A stretch of DNA of 52,101 bases from Flavobacteriaceae bacterium (GCA_021648265.1 JAKITD010000014.1:1-52101), one strand, 5' to 3'; numbered from the stretch's first letter, positions 33,547 through 43,138 are shown. The notes: generated by a model not told the origin, from the sequence alone. Program-made: numbers and translations.

Positions 33547-34329
33547 ATGAACCAACCTTTAGCATACGTACATCCAGGAGCAAAAATCGCTAAAAACGTA
33601 GTGATTGAACCATTTACAACCATACATAATAATGTGATTATTGGTGATGGAACTTGGATTGGCTCCAATGTAACCATTATGGAAGGTGCACGAATTGGGA
33701 AAAATTGTAATATTTTTCCTGGTACTGTAATTTCTGCAATTCCACAAGATTTAAAATTTCAAGATGAAGAAACTACGGTAGAAATAGGAGATAACACCAC
33801 ATTACGTGAATATGTCACCATAAATAGAGGAACTGTTGATAGAGGTAAAACTGTTATTGGAAAAAATTGCTTAATAATGGCTTATTGCCATGTTGCCCAC
33901 GATTGTATTGTGGGAGATAATTGTATTTTTTCAAACAATAGTACCTTGGCAGGACATGTAACCGTTGGGGATTATGTTATATTGGCAGGAATGACTGCAG
34001 TACATCAATTTTGTACATTAGGACAACATGCTTTTGTTACAGGTGGTTCGTTGGTACGTAAAGATGTTCCTCCTTATGTAAAAGGTGCAAGAGAACCAAT
34101 GTCGTATGTTGGTATAAACTCTATCGGACTTAGACGAAGAGGATTTACTTCAGAAAAAATTCGTGAGATTCAAAGTATCTACAGAATTTTATATCAAAAA
34201 AATTATAATAATTCACAGGCAGTTCGACTTATTGAAGCAGACATGGAAGCAACCACAGAGCGTGACGAAATCCTTCAGTTTATAAAGAATTCAAAAAGAG
34301 GAATTATGAAAGGATATTTTTCAAATTGA
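33547..34329 (+). CDS. lpxA: Acyl-ACP--UDP-N-acetylglucosamine O-acyltransferase
   Basis: LpxA performs the first acylation of lipid A synthesis. A 260-aa left-handed beta-helix: it starts HPGAKIAKNVVIEPFTTI, the catalytic His lies in MAYCHVAHDCIVGDN (the H of the AHDC segment), and GGSLVRKDVPPYVKGAREP and GLRRRGFT are family motifs. It is the third gene of the lipid A operon, with lpxD and lpxC/fabZ. A REP-type palindrome follows 45 nt after the stop. Confidence 0.95.
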   Translation: MNQPLAYVHPGAKIAKNVVIEPFTTIHNNVIIGDGTWIGSNVTIMEGARIGKNCNIFPGTVISAIPQDLKFQDEETTVEIGDNTTLREYVTINRGTVDRGKTVIGKNCLIMAYCHVAHDCIVGDNCIFSNNSTLAGHVTVGDYVILAGMTAVHQFCTLGQHAFVTGGSLVRKDVPPYVKGAREPMSYVGINSIGLRRRGFTSEKIREIQSIYRILYQKNYNNSQAVRLIEADMEATTERDEILQFIKNSKRGIMKGYFSN

Positions 34330-34373
34330 AAAAAATGATAAATGAAAAGTGAATAATGAAAAACTATAATCTA

Positions 34374-34406
34374 AGACCTACTAGGTTTTAAAAACCTAGT
34401 AGGTCT
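34374..34406. repeat. REP-type palindrome copy A
   Basis: A 33-nt palindrome with arms agacctactaggtttt and its complement around a single a. Copies B-E lie in the cas operon. Located 45 nt downstream of lpxA; the rest of the space to 34594 shows nothing I can support. Confidence 0.85.
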
Positions 34407-34594
34407 GAAAATAGTACACAAGTATTTCTGTTTATTGCAAGTTAAAATCAAGTCTTATTTTTTTTTTTAATCTCCTGTGAATCGGGACAATTTGCAGAAA
34501 ACTAAAAAGGAATACTGAACATTGAATACTACCAACTAACAATTACCTACTAATAGGTAATATATCTCAACAATAATTTTTTTAAACCATTATT

Positions 34595-36169
34595 ATGAAA
34601 ACTTATACAAGCCTTAAAAACAACCTAATAACTATAGTGTTTGCTTTGTTTACAATTGGTTTCTACGCACAAAATACTTATGTGCCAGGTGATAATTTTG
34701 AGCAAGCTTTAATAGATTTGGGTTACGATAGTGTTTTAGACGATTATGTACTTACAGCAAATATTAATTCAGTTACCGATTTGAATGTATGGGGAGAAAG
34801 TATTTCAGATTTAACTGGTATTGAAGATTTTATTGCCTTGGAAACATTAACGTGCTATGGTAATTTATTAACAAGTTTAGATGTTAGTCAAAACGTAGCA
34901 TTAATAGAATTAAGGTGTGACAATAATCAATTAACAAGTCTAGATGTTACCCAAAATACTGCTTTAGTAGTTTTACACTGTTTTTATAATCAAATAACAA
35001 GTTTAGACCTTACACAAAATACGGGCTTAACAAGTTTGTTTTGTAGCGACAATCAGTTAACTAGTTTGGACCTTACACAAAATACGGGCTTAACAAGCTT
35101 GATTTGTTCTGCCAATCAATTAACAAGTATAGATGTTACCCAAAACACTGCTTTAACTCGTTTATGGTGTAAAGAAAACCAATTAACAAGTTTAGATGTT
35201 ACGCAAAATATAGCTTTAGAAGTTTTGTCTTGTGGTACCAATCAGCTAATAAGTTTAGATGTTACGCAAAATACAGTTTTAGAAGAATTGTGGTGTGCTG
35301 ATAATCTATTAATAAGCTTAGACCTTACACAAAATACAGTTTTAGAAAAGTTGGTTTGTCCTAGCAATCAATTAACGAGTTTAGAACTTACCCAAAATAC
35401 AATTTTAGAAGAATTGTGGTCTTCTAATAATTTATTAACAATTTTAGATGTTACTCAAAACGTGGTTTTAATTGATCTTGATTGTAGTGCAAATCTATTA
35501 ACAAATATAGATGTTACACAAAACACAGTTTTAGAAAACTTATATTGTAATATAAACCAGCTAACAAGTCTAGATGTTACACAAAATACGGAGTTAACTA
35601 GTTTATGGTGTAAAGAAAATCTATTAACAAGTATAGACCTTACTCAAAATACAGTTTTAATAGGATTTTATTGTCATTTTAATCTATTAACAAGCTTAGA
35701 TCTTTCTCAAAACACTGCTTTAGAAGAATTGTGGTGTTTCAACAACTCACTAACAAGTTTAAATGTAAAAAACGGTAACAACGCCAATTTTACCGATTTT
35801 AATGCTTTAAACAATTCAAGCTTATTTTGTATTACCGTAGATAATGTAGCGTATTCCAATACCAACTGGACAAACATAGATTCGCAAACAGTTTTTAGTG
35901 AAGAGTGTATTTTAAGTATAGATGATATTAAGGCAAATGTATTCATTGTTTATCCTAACCCTGCACGAGATAGTTTTAAAATCAATACAGATTTACCAAT
36001 TACAGAAGTAATAGTTTACGACTATTTAGGTAAAGTAATTAAGCGTTATAAAGAACAAGAAAGCTACAAAGTAACTAATCTAGCACAAGGTGTTTATTTT
36101 ATTTTAATTAAATCGGATAATAAAACTTACAGAAAAAAATTACTTATAGATAATGAATCCAATTATTAA
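34595..36169 (+). CDS. Secreted leucine-rich-repeat protein with T9SS C-terminal sorting domain
   Basis: A 524-aa protein: signal peptide (ending GFYA before QNTY), an N-terminal cap, 14 regular 21-residue LRRs and one partial copy (consensus LTSLDVTQNTxLxxLxCxxN, residues about 85-395), and a C-terminal type A sorting domain (residues about 445-524: VYPNPARDSFKI, GKVIKRYKE, GVYFILIKS, YRKKLLID). The sorting domain sends it through T9SS, so it is a cell-surface or released protein. The 63-bp DNA repeats are nearly identical, a sign of recent expansion and of possible length variation. Ligand unknown. Confidence 0.9.
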   Translation: MKTYTSLKNNLITIVFALFTIGFYAQNTYVPGDNFEQALIDLGYDSVLDDYVLTANINSVTDLNVWGESISDLTGIEDFIALETLTCYGNLLTSLDVSQNVALIELRCDNNQLTSLDVTQNTALVVLHCFYNQITSLDLTQNTGLTSLFCSDNQLTSLDLTQNTGLTSLICSANQLTSIDVTQNTALTRLWCKENQLTSLDVTQNIALEVLSCGTNQLISLDVTQNTVLEELWCADNLLISLDLTQNTVLEKLVCPSNQLTSLELTQNTILEELWSSNNLLTILDVTQNVVLIDLDCSANLLTNIDVTQNTVLENLYCNINQLTSLDVTQNTELTSLWCKENLLTSIDLTQNTVLIGFYCHFNLLTSLDLSQNTALEELWCFNNSLTSLNVKNGNNANFTDFNALNNSSLFCITVDNVAYSNTNWTNIDSQTVFSEECILSIDDIKANVFIVYPNPARDSFKINTDLPITEVIVYDYLGKVIKRYKEQESYKVTNLAQGVYFILIKSDNKTYRKKLLIDNESNY

Positions 36170-36172
36170 GAA

Positions 36173-36180
36173 TATTTTTG
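36173..36180 (+). promoter_or_regulatory. Bacteroidota -7 box TATTTTTG before efp
   Basis: Exact TANNTTTG match, 35 nt before the preferred efp start at 36216. It lies inside the longer alternative reading frame, which argues for the shorter start. Confidence 0.5.
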
Positions 36181-36215
36181 AAATTAATCTAAACAATACT
36201 AAAACAGAATATATT

Positions 36216-36782
36216 ATGGCAAGTACTTCAGATATTAGAAAAGGATTGTGTATAAAATACAACCACGATATTTTTAAAATTATTGATTTTCAACATGTAA
36301 AACCTGGTAAAGGACCAGCATTTGTACGAACTAAGCTAAAAAGTGTTACTTCAGGAAAAGTAATAGATAATACTTTCTCGGCAGGACATAAAATTGAAGA
36401 AATTCGTGTAGAAACGCATAAATTTCAATATTTATACAATGATGGAGATGCTTATCATTTTATGAATAATGCAGATTATTCTCAAATTCAAATAGATAAA
36501 AGTATTTTAGATAATTCAGATTTAATGAAAGAAGGTGAAATTGTAACTATCCAAATAAATACAGAAGACGATTCTCCACTTTCAGTAGATTTACCAACCC
36601 ATGTTATTTTGGAAGTTACCAGTACCGAACCTGGTATAAAAGGTAATACTGCTACTAATGCAACAAAACCTGCAATAGTAGAAACAGGAGCAAAAATTAA
36701 TGTTCCTCTTTTTATTAATGAAGGTGATAAAATTAGGATAGATACAGATAAAGGTCAATATCAAGAGCGTATTAAATCGTAA
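36216..36782 (+). CDS. efp: Elongation factor P
   Basis: EF-P relieves ribosomes stalled on polyproline. The three beta-barrel domains are complete over 188 aa: KOW-like domain with the functional loop VKPGKGPAFVRTK (Lys32 at the tip), the OB domain from YHFMNNADY, and the C-terminal domain ending in the PGIKGNTAT...GAKINVPLF motif. The open frame reaches back to 36153, but ATG 36216 (MASTSDIRKG) fits homologues and sits behind a promoter box. It is followed by the second lpxD-like gene after 15 bp. Confidence 0.95.
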   Translation: MASTSDIRKGLCIKYNHDIFKIIDFQHVKPGKGPAFVRTKLKSVTSGKVIDNTFSAGHKIEEIRVETHKFQYLYNDGDAYHFMNNADYSQIQIDKSILDNSDLMKEGEIVTIQINTEDDSPLSVDLPTHVILEVTSTEPGIKGNTATNATKPAIVETGAKINVPLFINEGDKIRIDTDKGQYQERIKS

Positions 36783-36797
36783 TTAATAATTTAAATT

Positions 36798-37736
36798 ATG
36801 AAATTTTCAACTCCCCAATCCCTTGAAGATATTGCAAGAATATTAAATTGCGACTATATTGGTAATGCTGAATTTCCTGTTTTGGGAATGAACGAAATAC
36901 ACGTGGTAGCATCGGGAGATATAGTATTTGTAGATCATCCTAAATATTACGATAAAGCGTTAGAATCTGCTGCAACCATCGTTTTAATAAACAAAAAAGT
37001 TGATTGCCCAGACGGGAAAGCACTATTAATTTCTGATGATCCTTTTAGAGATTTTAATAAATTAACCAATCATTTTAATCCTTTTATTTCCGCTTCAGCA
37101 GCTATTGCAGAATCTGCCATTATTGGAAAGAATACTGTAATTCAACCCAATGTATTTATTGGAAATAATGTAAAAATCGGAAATGAATGTGTGATCCACG
37201 CCAATGTTTCAATCTACGATAATGCAGTAATTGGAAATAACGTAACCATCCATAGCGGAACCATATTGGGAGCAGATGCTTTTTATTACAAAAATCGTCC
37301 AGAAAAATTCGATAAACTTTTAAGTGGCGGGAATGTTGTTATAGAAGATAATGTAGATCTAGGTGCACTTTGTACTGTTGATAAAGGAGTAAGTGCTTCT
37401 ACTATTATTGGTGAAGGAACCAAAATAGACAATCAAGTACATATTGGTCACGATACAGTTATCGGTAAACGGTGTTTAATTGCATCACAAGTAGGAATTT
37501 CAGGTTGTGTAATTATTGAAGACTTTGTTACCATTTGGGGACAAGCTGGAATTACAAGTGGAATTACCATTGGCGAAAAAGCAGTTATTTCAGCAAAAAG
37601 TGGCGTTAGTAAATCGCTAGCAGGACATAAATCATACTTTGGTATTCCTGCAGATGATTTCAGAAAAAAATACAAAGAAATTGCAGCAATACGATTAATT
37701 CCAGAATTAATAGAAAAAATAGATAAACTTAAATGA
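36798..37736 (+). CDS. LpxD-like UDP-3-O-acylglucosamine N-acyltransferase (second copy)
   Basis: A 312-aa hexapeptide-repeat acyltransferase, related to but clearly diverged from LpxD at 30937. It keeps an LpxD-like N-terminal domain (DIVFVDHPKYYDKALESAA), the beta-helix (residues about 95-270) and the catalytic His region NQVHIGHDTVIGKR. It lies in a different block, between efp and an NTF2-like gene it overlaps by 4 nt. It may act on a different acyl chain or be a related sugar acyltransferase; many Flavobacteriia have this second copy. Confidence 0.85.
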   Translation: MKFSTPQSLEDIARILNCDYIGNAEFPVLGMNEIHVVASGDIVFVDHPKYYDKALESAATIVLINKKVDCPDGKALLISDDPFRDFNKLTNHFNPFISASAAIAESAIIGKNTVIQPNVFIGNNVKIGNECVIHANVSIYDNAVIGNNVTIHSGTILGADAFYYKNRPEKFDKLLSGGNVVIEDNVDLGALCTVDKGVSASTIIGEGTKIDNQVHIGHDTVIGKRCLIASQVGISGCVIIEDFVTIWGQAGITSGITIGEKAVISAKSGVSKSLAGHKSYFGIPADDFRKKYKEIAAIRLIPELIEKIDKLK

Positions 37737-38146
37737 GTACCTCCCCAAAACAAATAGTAAAAGAATTTCATCAAGCAGATATTCTTAATAATAAAATTAT
37801 ATTTAAAAACTATTTTCATAAAGACTTAGAATTAATTTGGAACAGTACAGATGGACTTACCATAATGAGTTACGATGAGTTGGTAGCTTTCTTTACAGAA
37901 ATAAGAAATACCTATCACGATCTTCGGATAGAAATTAGTCATTTATTAGAAGATGAAAATTTTGTAACCATACGTTACAAGTATTATATCACTACTATCG
38001 AAAATCCAGATGAAGAATTGGGGATCTCTCACTTTATTGGTATTTGGGAAATAAAAGATAATAAAATGTACCGTGGTCATTTAGTTAGTCAACCAGTTTC
38101 TGAAATGGATGACACGAACGAATCATATCATAAAGTTAAAGTGTAA
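37733..38146 (+). CDS. NTF2-like / SnoaL-like protein
   Basis: A 137-aa protein with the cone-shaped alpha+beta NTF2 fold: an N-terminal helix pair (KQIVKEFHQADILNN), FKNYFHKDLELIWNSTDGL and a central beta sheet (VTIRYKYYITTIENPDE). NTF2-like proteins include small enzymes and ligand carriers, and nothing points to one. It overlaps the LpxD-like gene by 4 nt (ATGA), so translation is coupled, and it precedes sucD. Confidence 0.8.
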   Translation: MSTSPKQIVKEFHQADILNNKIIFKNYFHKDLELIWNSTDGLTIMSYDELVAFFTEIRNTYHDLRIEISHLLEDENFVTIRYKYYITTIENPDEELGISHFIGIWEIKDNKMYRGHLVSQPVSEMDDTNESYHKVKV

Positions 38147-38173
38147 TTTCAGTATATTTTAATAGTAAAAAAG

Positions 38174-38181
38174 TATATTTG
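38174..38181 (+). promoter_or_regulatory. Bacteroidota -7 box TATATTTG before sucD
   Basis: Exact TANNTTTG match, 33 nt before the sucD ATG (38215), the standard distance. It overlaps the TTG that opens the longer frame. Confidence 0.55.
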
Positions 38182-38214
38182 CACCTAGAAAAAACAAACA
38201 AAAATTCATATAAA

Positions 38215-39087
38215 ATGAGTGTTTTAGTAAATAAAAATTCAAAAATAATTGTTCAAGGATTTACAGGTAGTGAAGGAACTTTTCACGCTGGTCAAATGAT
38301 CGATTACGGTACCAATGTTGTTGGTGGTGTAACTCCTGGAAAAGGTGGTCAAACACATCTTGATAGACCAGTTTTTAATACAGTTGCAGATGCTGTAAAA
38401 GAAGTTGGAGCAGATACTTCAATCATTTTTGTGCCACCAGCTTTTGCTGCAGATGCAATTATGGAATCTGCCGAAGGAGGAATTAAAGTAATTATTTGTA
38501 TTACGGAAGGAATTCCTATTGCAGATATGATAAAAGTTGCCGATTATATTAAAGACAAAGAATGCCGTTTGGTTGGACCTAATTGCCCAGGAGTAATTAC
38601 TCCAGAAGAAGCGAAAGTAGGGATTATGCCAGGTTTTGTTTTCAAAAAAGGACGCGTTGGTGTAGTTTCAAAATCAGGAACACTTACCTATGAAGCTGCC
38701 GACCAAGTGGTAAAACAAGGCTACGGTATTTCAACAGCTATTGGGATTGGTGGAGATCCAATTATTGGAACAACCACTAAAGATGCTGTCGAAATGTTAA
38801 TCAACGATTCAGAAACCGATTGTGTAGTAATGATTGGTGAAATTGGTGGTAACCTTGAAGCTAAAGCAGCAGAATGGTACAAAGCAAGCGGAAGTAAAAA
38901 ACCAATTATTAGTTTTATTGCAGGTGAAACTGCTCCAGTAGGAAGAACAATGGGACACGCAGGTGCGATTGTTGGCGGAAGCGATGATACTGCACAAGCT
39001 AAAAAGAAAATATTAAGAGCACACGGAATTCATGTAGTTGATTCTCCAGCTGAAATAGGAAAAAAAGTAAAAGAAATTTTAGGCTAG
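38215..39087 (+). CDS. sucD: Succinate--CoA ligase (ADP-forming) subunit alpha
   Basis: SucD makes succinyl-CoA or runs the TCA cycle step in reverse with ATP formation. The 290-aa sequence starts MSVLVNKNSKIIVQGFTGSE, has the CoA-binding Rossmann domain (GGVTPGKGGQTH) and the phospho-histidine loop GRTMGHAGAIVGG. I use ATG 38215; the open frame starts with a TTG at 38179 inside the promoter box. No sucC lies next to it, as often in Bacteroidota. A terminator follows. Confidence 0.95.
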   Translation: MSVLVNKNSKIIVQGFTGSEGTFHAGQMIDYGTNVVGGVTPGKGGQTHLDRPVFNTVADAVKEVGADTSIIFVPPAFAADAIMESAEGGIKVIICITEGIPIADMIKVADYIKDKECRLVGPNCPGVITPEEAKVGIMPGFVFKKGRVGVVSKSGTLTYEAADQVVKQGYGISTAIGIGGDPIIGTTTKDAVEMLINDSETDCVVMIGEIGGNLEAKAAEWYKASGSKKPIISFIAGETAPVGRTMGHAGAIVGGSDDTAQAKKKILRAHGIHVVDSPAEIGKKVKEILG

Positions 39088-39112
39088 TCTTAAAACTTTT
39101 ATAAAACTGAAG

Positions 39113-39140
39113 GCCTTGTTAATTTAACAAGGCTTTTTTT
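39113..39140 (+). terminator. Rho-independent terminator after sucD
   Basis: gccttgtta (39113-39121) pairs with taacaaggc (39125-39133), 3-nt loop, then seven T. 25 nt after the sucD stop. Confidence 0.9.
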
Positions 39141-39393
39141 ATGAAGAATTTAAAACGAATTGCTATATTTGAAATCATTCAGAAAACTATAAATAAGATT
39201 ATTAAAAACTAATTTTAGAATAAAATTTAAGTAGAGAGTATAAGTGCTTTACAACTTTGCGTCCCGACAGCTATCGGGATTGCGAGAAACAACTAAACAC
39301 GTAAAAATGAAACGAGCATGTTAAAAAGTCTATTTTAATTGATACTATAAATAGCGAACAACATGTAACAGATTTCACAAATATTAAAGATTC
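39141..39393. other. fabG leader region with repeats
   Basis: No gene. It contains the tcccga-cagcta-tcggga inverted repeat (39262-39279) and, from about 39303, an element like the lpxA leader repeat: aatgaaacgagcatg at 39306 and tagcgaacaaca about 45 nt later. The two are probably related dispersed repeats. The leader ends at fabG (39394). Confidence 0.6.
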
Positions 39394-40140
39394 ATGAATT
39401 TACTAGAAGGAAAAACAGCAATCATCACAGGCGGAAGTCGAGGAATTGGAAAAGCCATTGTTGAGGTATTTGCAAAACACGGAGCTAATGTAGCTTTTAC
39501 ATATAGCTCATCTGAAGAAGCTGCAAAAGCTATAGAAACCGATGTTTCAAAAGAAGGAGTAAAAGTAAAATGCTATAAAAGTGACGCTTCTAACTTTGAA
39601 GAAGCACAAGAACTAGCAGCTGAGGTTGTTAAAGAATTTGGTTCCATAGATATCCTTATTAATAACGCAGGAATTACAAAAGATAACTTGTTAATGCGAA
39701 TGACCGAAGAAGATTTTGATCGCGTAATTCAAGTAAATCTAAAATCTGTTTTTAATATGACCAAAGCGGTGCAACGTACTATGTTGAAACAACGCAAAGG
39801 TTCTATCATTAATATGAGTTCTGTAATTGGAGTAAAAGGAAATGCAGGACAAAGTAATTATGCGGCTTCAAAAGCTGGAATTATTGGCTTTACTAAGTCG
39901 ATGGCAATCGAATTAGGTTCAAGAAACATTAGATCTAATGCAATTGCACCAGGATTTATAGTTACTGAAATGACTGAAAAGCTCGGAGAAGATACTATCA
40001 AGCTTTATTACGAAGCAATCCCATTAAAAAGAGGTGGAACGCCAGAAGAAATCGCAAATACTTGTGTTTTCTTAGGAAGCGATATGTCTTCGTATATCAC
40101 AGGACAAGTTTTAAATGTTGACGGAGGAATGCTTACGTAA
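39394..40140 (+). CDS. fabG: 3-oxoacyl-ACP reductase
   Basis: FabG reduces 3-oxoacyl-ACP with NADPH in fatty acid synthesis. SDR fold, 248 aa: cofactor motif TGGSRGIGKA, NNAG, catalytic Ser in MSSVIG, and the YAASKAG motif with Tyr and Lys; PGFIVTEM and the C-terminal GQVLNVDGGM are typical of FabG. It is separated from acyl-carrier genes but follows the lipid A genes loosely. Upstream is a leader with a dispersed repeat shared with lpxA. Confidence 0.93.
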   Translation: MNLLEGKTAIITGGSRGIGKAIVEVFAKHGANVAFTYSSSEEAAKAIETDVSKEGVKVKCYKSDASNFEEAQELAAEVVKEFGSIDILINNAGITKDNLLMRMTEEDFDRVIQVNLKSVFNMTKAVQRTMLKQRKGSIINMSSVIGVKGNAGQSNYAASKAGIIGFTKSMAIELGSRNIRSNAIAPGFIVTEMTEKLGEDTIKLYYEAIPLKRGGTPEEIANTCVFLGSDMSSYITGQVLNVDGGMLT

Positions 40141-40217
40141 AAATAAATTAGACTTTTTCATTTTAACTTAAAACAGTCATAAGTCTTATGTCTCAATGCC
40201 ATAAGTCATAATAATAT

Positions 40218-42251
40218 ATGTTATCACAAACCATACTTTTTATAATCATTGCCGGTATAGTCTCACTTATACTGGCAATTTTTATGTATGGATATCAAAC
40301 AAAGTTTTCAAATAAATACAAATGGATTTACGGAACTTTGCGATTTGTGACCATTTTTTCAATTTTAGTATTGTTAATCAATCCTAAATTTACTTCGGAA
40401 AGTTATACCATTCAAAAACCCAATTTGCCTGTACTGATAGACAATTCGGCTTCGGTTAAGGAGTTGAATCAATCTGAAAAGGTTTTGAATTTTGTTGCAT
40501 CCTTAAAAAGCAACGAAGCATTAAACGATAAATTTGATCTTTCATTTTATAGCTTCGGAAGTGATTTTCGTGAAAATGATTCCCTTTCTTTTTCTGAAAA
40601 GAATACGAATATATCAAAAGCACTTTCGGCAACGAATGAACTGTTTAAAAATGAAACTGCACCAACCATCTTAATTACAGATGGAAATCAGACTTTAGGA
40701 AATGATTATGAGTTTAGTTCCTCTACTTTTAAAAATGCAATTTATCCAGTAATATTAGGTGATTCCACAAAACATATCGATTTAAAAATTGAGCAACTCA
40801 ATAGCAATCGGTATGCTTTTTTAAAGAATAAATTCCCAGTAGAAGCAATTTTAGTGTATTCAGGTACCGAAACTGTTTCTTCCCAATTTGAGGTAAAACA
40901 AGGAAACACCATACTTTATAAAGAAAATGTTTCTTTTACTAAAAAAGATAATACCAAAATACTTTCGTTTACATTACCAGCCTCATCGGTTGGTTTTCAT
41001 AAATATACCGCTCAAATAATTCCTTTAGAAATTGAAAAAAATAAAACCAATAATAACAAACAATTTGCGGTCGAAGTAATAGATCAAGCAACCAAAGTAT
41101 TGATTGTAAGTGAAATTACACATCCAGATTTGGGGATGTTAAAAAAATCGATAGAGAGCAATGAACAACGAAAAGTCGAAATTAAAAAACCTTCGGAAGC
41201 ATTGTCATTGCTGAATGATTTTCAATTAATAATTCTATATCAACCTAGCAGAAAATTTTCAAGCCTATATTCAGAAATAAAAAAACTGAAGAAAAATACC
41301 TTCACATTTACAGGCTTAAAAACCGATTGGAATTTTTTAAACACAATGCAATTTAATTTCAGAAAAGAAGTAACCAATCAAACCGAAGATGTTATTGGAA
41401 TATTGAATGCTAATTACGGATCATTTGCAATTAATGATATTGATTTCAGTAATTACAGACCTTTAAAGACATTATTTGGCGAGTTAGAATTATTAGTGCC
41501 AAACGAATTTATTTTAGAACAATCTATTGACGGTTATACCACCGAAAGTGCTTTATTTGCAACCACCGAAATTAATGGTAAAAGAGATGCAATCTTTGAT
41601 GGAGAAGGAGTTTGGCGATGGAGAGCACAATCGTATTTGGAAAATAATAGTTTTGAAGAATTTGATAATTTTATAGGTAAAACAATTCAGTATTTAGCTT
41701 CCAATAAACGTAGAAGTAGGCTGGAGGTTTCTAATGAGACCTTTTATTATAATAATAAATCCATTAAAATTTCAGCACAATATTTCGATAAAAATTTTAT
41801 ATTTGATTCTAGAGCTAGTTTGTTAATTTCAGTAACTAATACCGATACTAAAGATAAGAAAAAGTTTCCGTTATTATTAAAATCAAACTTTTACGAAGTA
41901 GATTTAAATAATCTGGAAGCTGGAAATTACAGCTATAAAGTTTCAGTAAATGACGAGGCCGTTTCAAGAAGTGGTAATTTCACCATTCTAAATTTTAATG
42001 TTGAACAGCAATTTTTAAATGCAGATGTAACAAAACTATCAAGGGTAGCGACTAATACGAAAGGAAAGGCTTATTTTATTTCAGAACAAGAAAAATTAAT
42101 TAGCAATTTAATTAAAGATGATACCTTTCAGAAAATTCAGAAAAGTGAACAAAAAATTGTAGCTTTAATCGATTGGCAGTACTTATTGGGTTTAATTGTT
42201 TTAACTTTGGCACTTGAATGGTTTATAAGAAAGTATAATGGACTTTTATAA
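40218..42251 (+). CDS. Large membrane protein with VWA-like domain (BatA/B-like)
   Basis: A 677-aa protein with two N-terminal membrane helices (LFIIIAGIVSLILAIFMYGY and FVTIFSILVLLINP), a VWA-like segment with MIDAS features (LIDNSASVKELNQS, i.e. DxSxS; TILITDGNQT), a large beta-rich region and a C-terminal helix (LLGLIVLTLALEWFIRK). The layout resembles Bacteroidota membrane proteins of the BatA/BatB neighbourhood, with a VWA-like domain fused to immunoglobulin-like modules. Function unknown. It follows fabG by 77 nt and precedes the prohibitin gene by 19 nt. Confidence 0.72.
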   Translation: MLSQTILFIIIAGIVSLILAIFMYGYQTKFSNKYKWIYGTLRFVTIFSILVLLINPKFTSESYTIQKPNLPVLIDNSASVKELNQSEKVLNFVASLKSNEALNDKFDLSFYSFGSDFRENDSLSFSEKNTNISKALSATNELFKNETAPTILITDGNQTLGNDYEFSSSTFKNAIYPVILGDSTKHIDLKIEQLNSNRYAFLKNKFPVEAILVYSGTETVSSQFEVKQGNTILYKENVSFTKKDNTKILSFTLPASSVGFHKYTAQIIPLEIEKNKTNNNKQFAVEVIDQATKVLIVSEITHPDLGMLKKSIESNEQRKVEIKKPSEALSLLNDFQLIILYQPSRKFSSLYSEIKKLKKNTFTFTGLKTDWNFLNTMQFNFRKEVTNQTEDVIGILNANYGSFAINDIDFSNYRPLKTLFGELELLVPNEFILEQSIDGYTTESALFATTEINGKRDAIFDGEGVWRWRAQSYLENNSFEEFDNFIGKTIQYLASNKRRSRLEVSNETFYYNNKSIKISAQYFDKNFIFDSRASLLISVTNTDTKDKKKFPLLLKSNFYEVDLNNLEAGNYSYKVSVNDEAVSRSGNFTILNFNVEQQFLNADVTKLSRVATNTKGKAYFISEQEKLISNLIKDDTFQKIQKSEQKIVALIDWQYLLGLIVLTLALEWFIRKYNGLL

Positions 42252-42270
42252 TTAATAAAAAACAAAAAAA

Positions 42271-43086
42271 ATGGAAAAATTACCAAAAATTGGAATACCA
42301 GTAATTATAGTAATGGTATTATTAATTATAGTTATTGCAAAATCTGCAGTAACTATAGGTGCAGGACAAGCAGGGGTATTATTTAAAACATTCGGTGAGG
42401 GTGTTGTAGCAGATAAACCTCCATTAAGTGAAGGGTTTCATATTATTGCTCCTTGGAACAAGGTGTATCTTTATGAAGTAAGACAACAAGAAGTATCTGA
42501 AAAAATGCAAGTTTTATCTTCTAACGGATTAGAAATAGGCTTGGATGCAACAGCATGGTTTCAACCAACACACCTAACTTTAGGGAAGCTCCACCAAGAA
42601 AAAGGGATGGATTATGTTGATAGAGTTTTAAAACCAGCTCTAAGAAGTGCTGCTCGTAGTGTTGTAGGTCGTTATACTCCAGAACAATTATATTCTAGTA
42701 AACGTGATGCAATACAAATTGAAATATTTGAAGAAACTAAAAAAATTGTAGATGATCAACATATTCAATTAAATGAAATATTGATTCGAGACGTTACATT
42801 ACCAGCTACTATTAAAGATGCAATTGAACGTAAATTAAAACAAGAGCAAGAATCATTAGAATACGAATTTAGATTGGTAACTGCCCAAAAAGAAGCACAA
42901 AAAGTTATTATTGATGCTAAAGGAAAAGCGGAGGCTAACAGGATATTAAGTGCATCGTTAACCGATAAAATTTTACAAGATAAAGGGATTGAAGCAACTA
43001 TAAAACTATCACAATCTCCAAACAGTAAAGTAATTGTTATAGGTTCTGGAGATAGCGGTTTGCCTTTGATATTGGGAAATAACTAG
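42271..43086 (+). CDS. Prohibitin family protein (SPFH/band 7)
   Basis: A 271-aa membrane protein with one N-terminal helix (IGIPVIIVMVLLIIVIAKSA), the SPFH domain (residues about 30-200: GVLFKTFGEGV, EGFHIIAPWNKVYLYEVRQQ, DVTLPATIKDAIERK) and a Gln/Glu/Lys-rich coiled coil, ending in an SLPL-like tail. SPFH proteins scaffold membrane microdomains and regulate membrane proteases; the substrate here is unknown. A terminator follows at 43109. Confidence 0.92.
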   Translation: MEKLPKIGIPVIIVMVLLIIVIAKSAVTIGAGQAGVLFKTFGEGVVADKPPLSEGFHIIAPWNKVYLYEVRQQEVSEKMQVLSSNGLEIGLDATAWFQPTHLTLGKLHQEKGMDYVDRVLKPALRSAARSVVGRYTPEQLYSSKRDAIQIEIFEETKKIVDDQHIQLNEILIRDVTLPATIKDAIERKLKQEQESLEYEFRLVTAQKEAQKVIIDAKGKAEANRILSASLTDKILQDKGIEATIKLSQSPNSKVIVIGSGDSGLPLILGNN

Positions 43087-43108
43087 AAACAAAAAAACTT
43101 AGTAAATT

Positions 43109-43138
43109 AAACCGTTTCATTTTTGGAGCGGTTTTTTT
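43109..43138 (+). terminator. Rho-independent terminator after the prohibitin gene
   Basis: aaaccgtttc (43109-43118) pairs with ggagcggttt (43125-43134) with two wobble pairs, followed by T-run. Confidence 0.75.
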
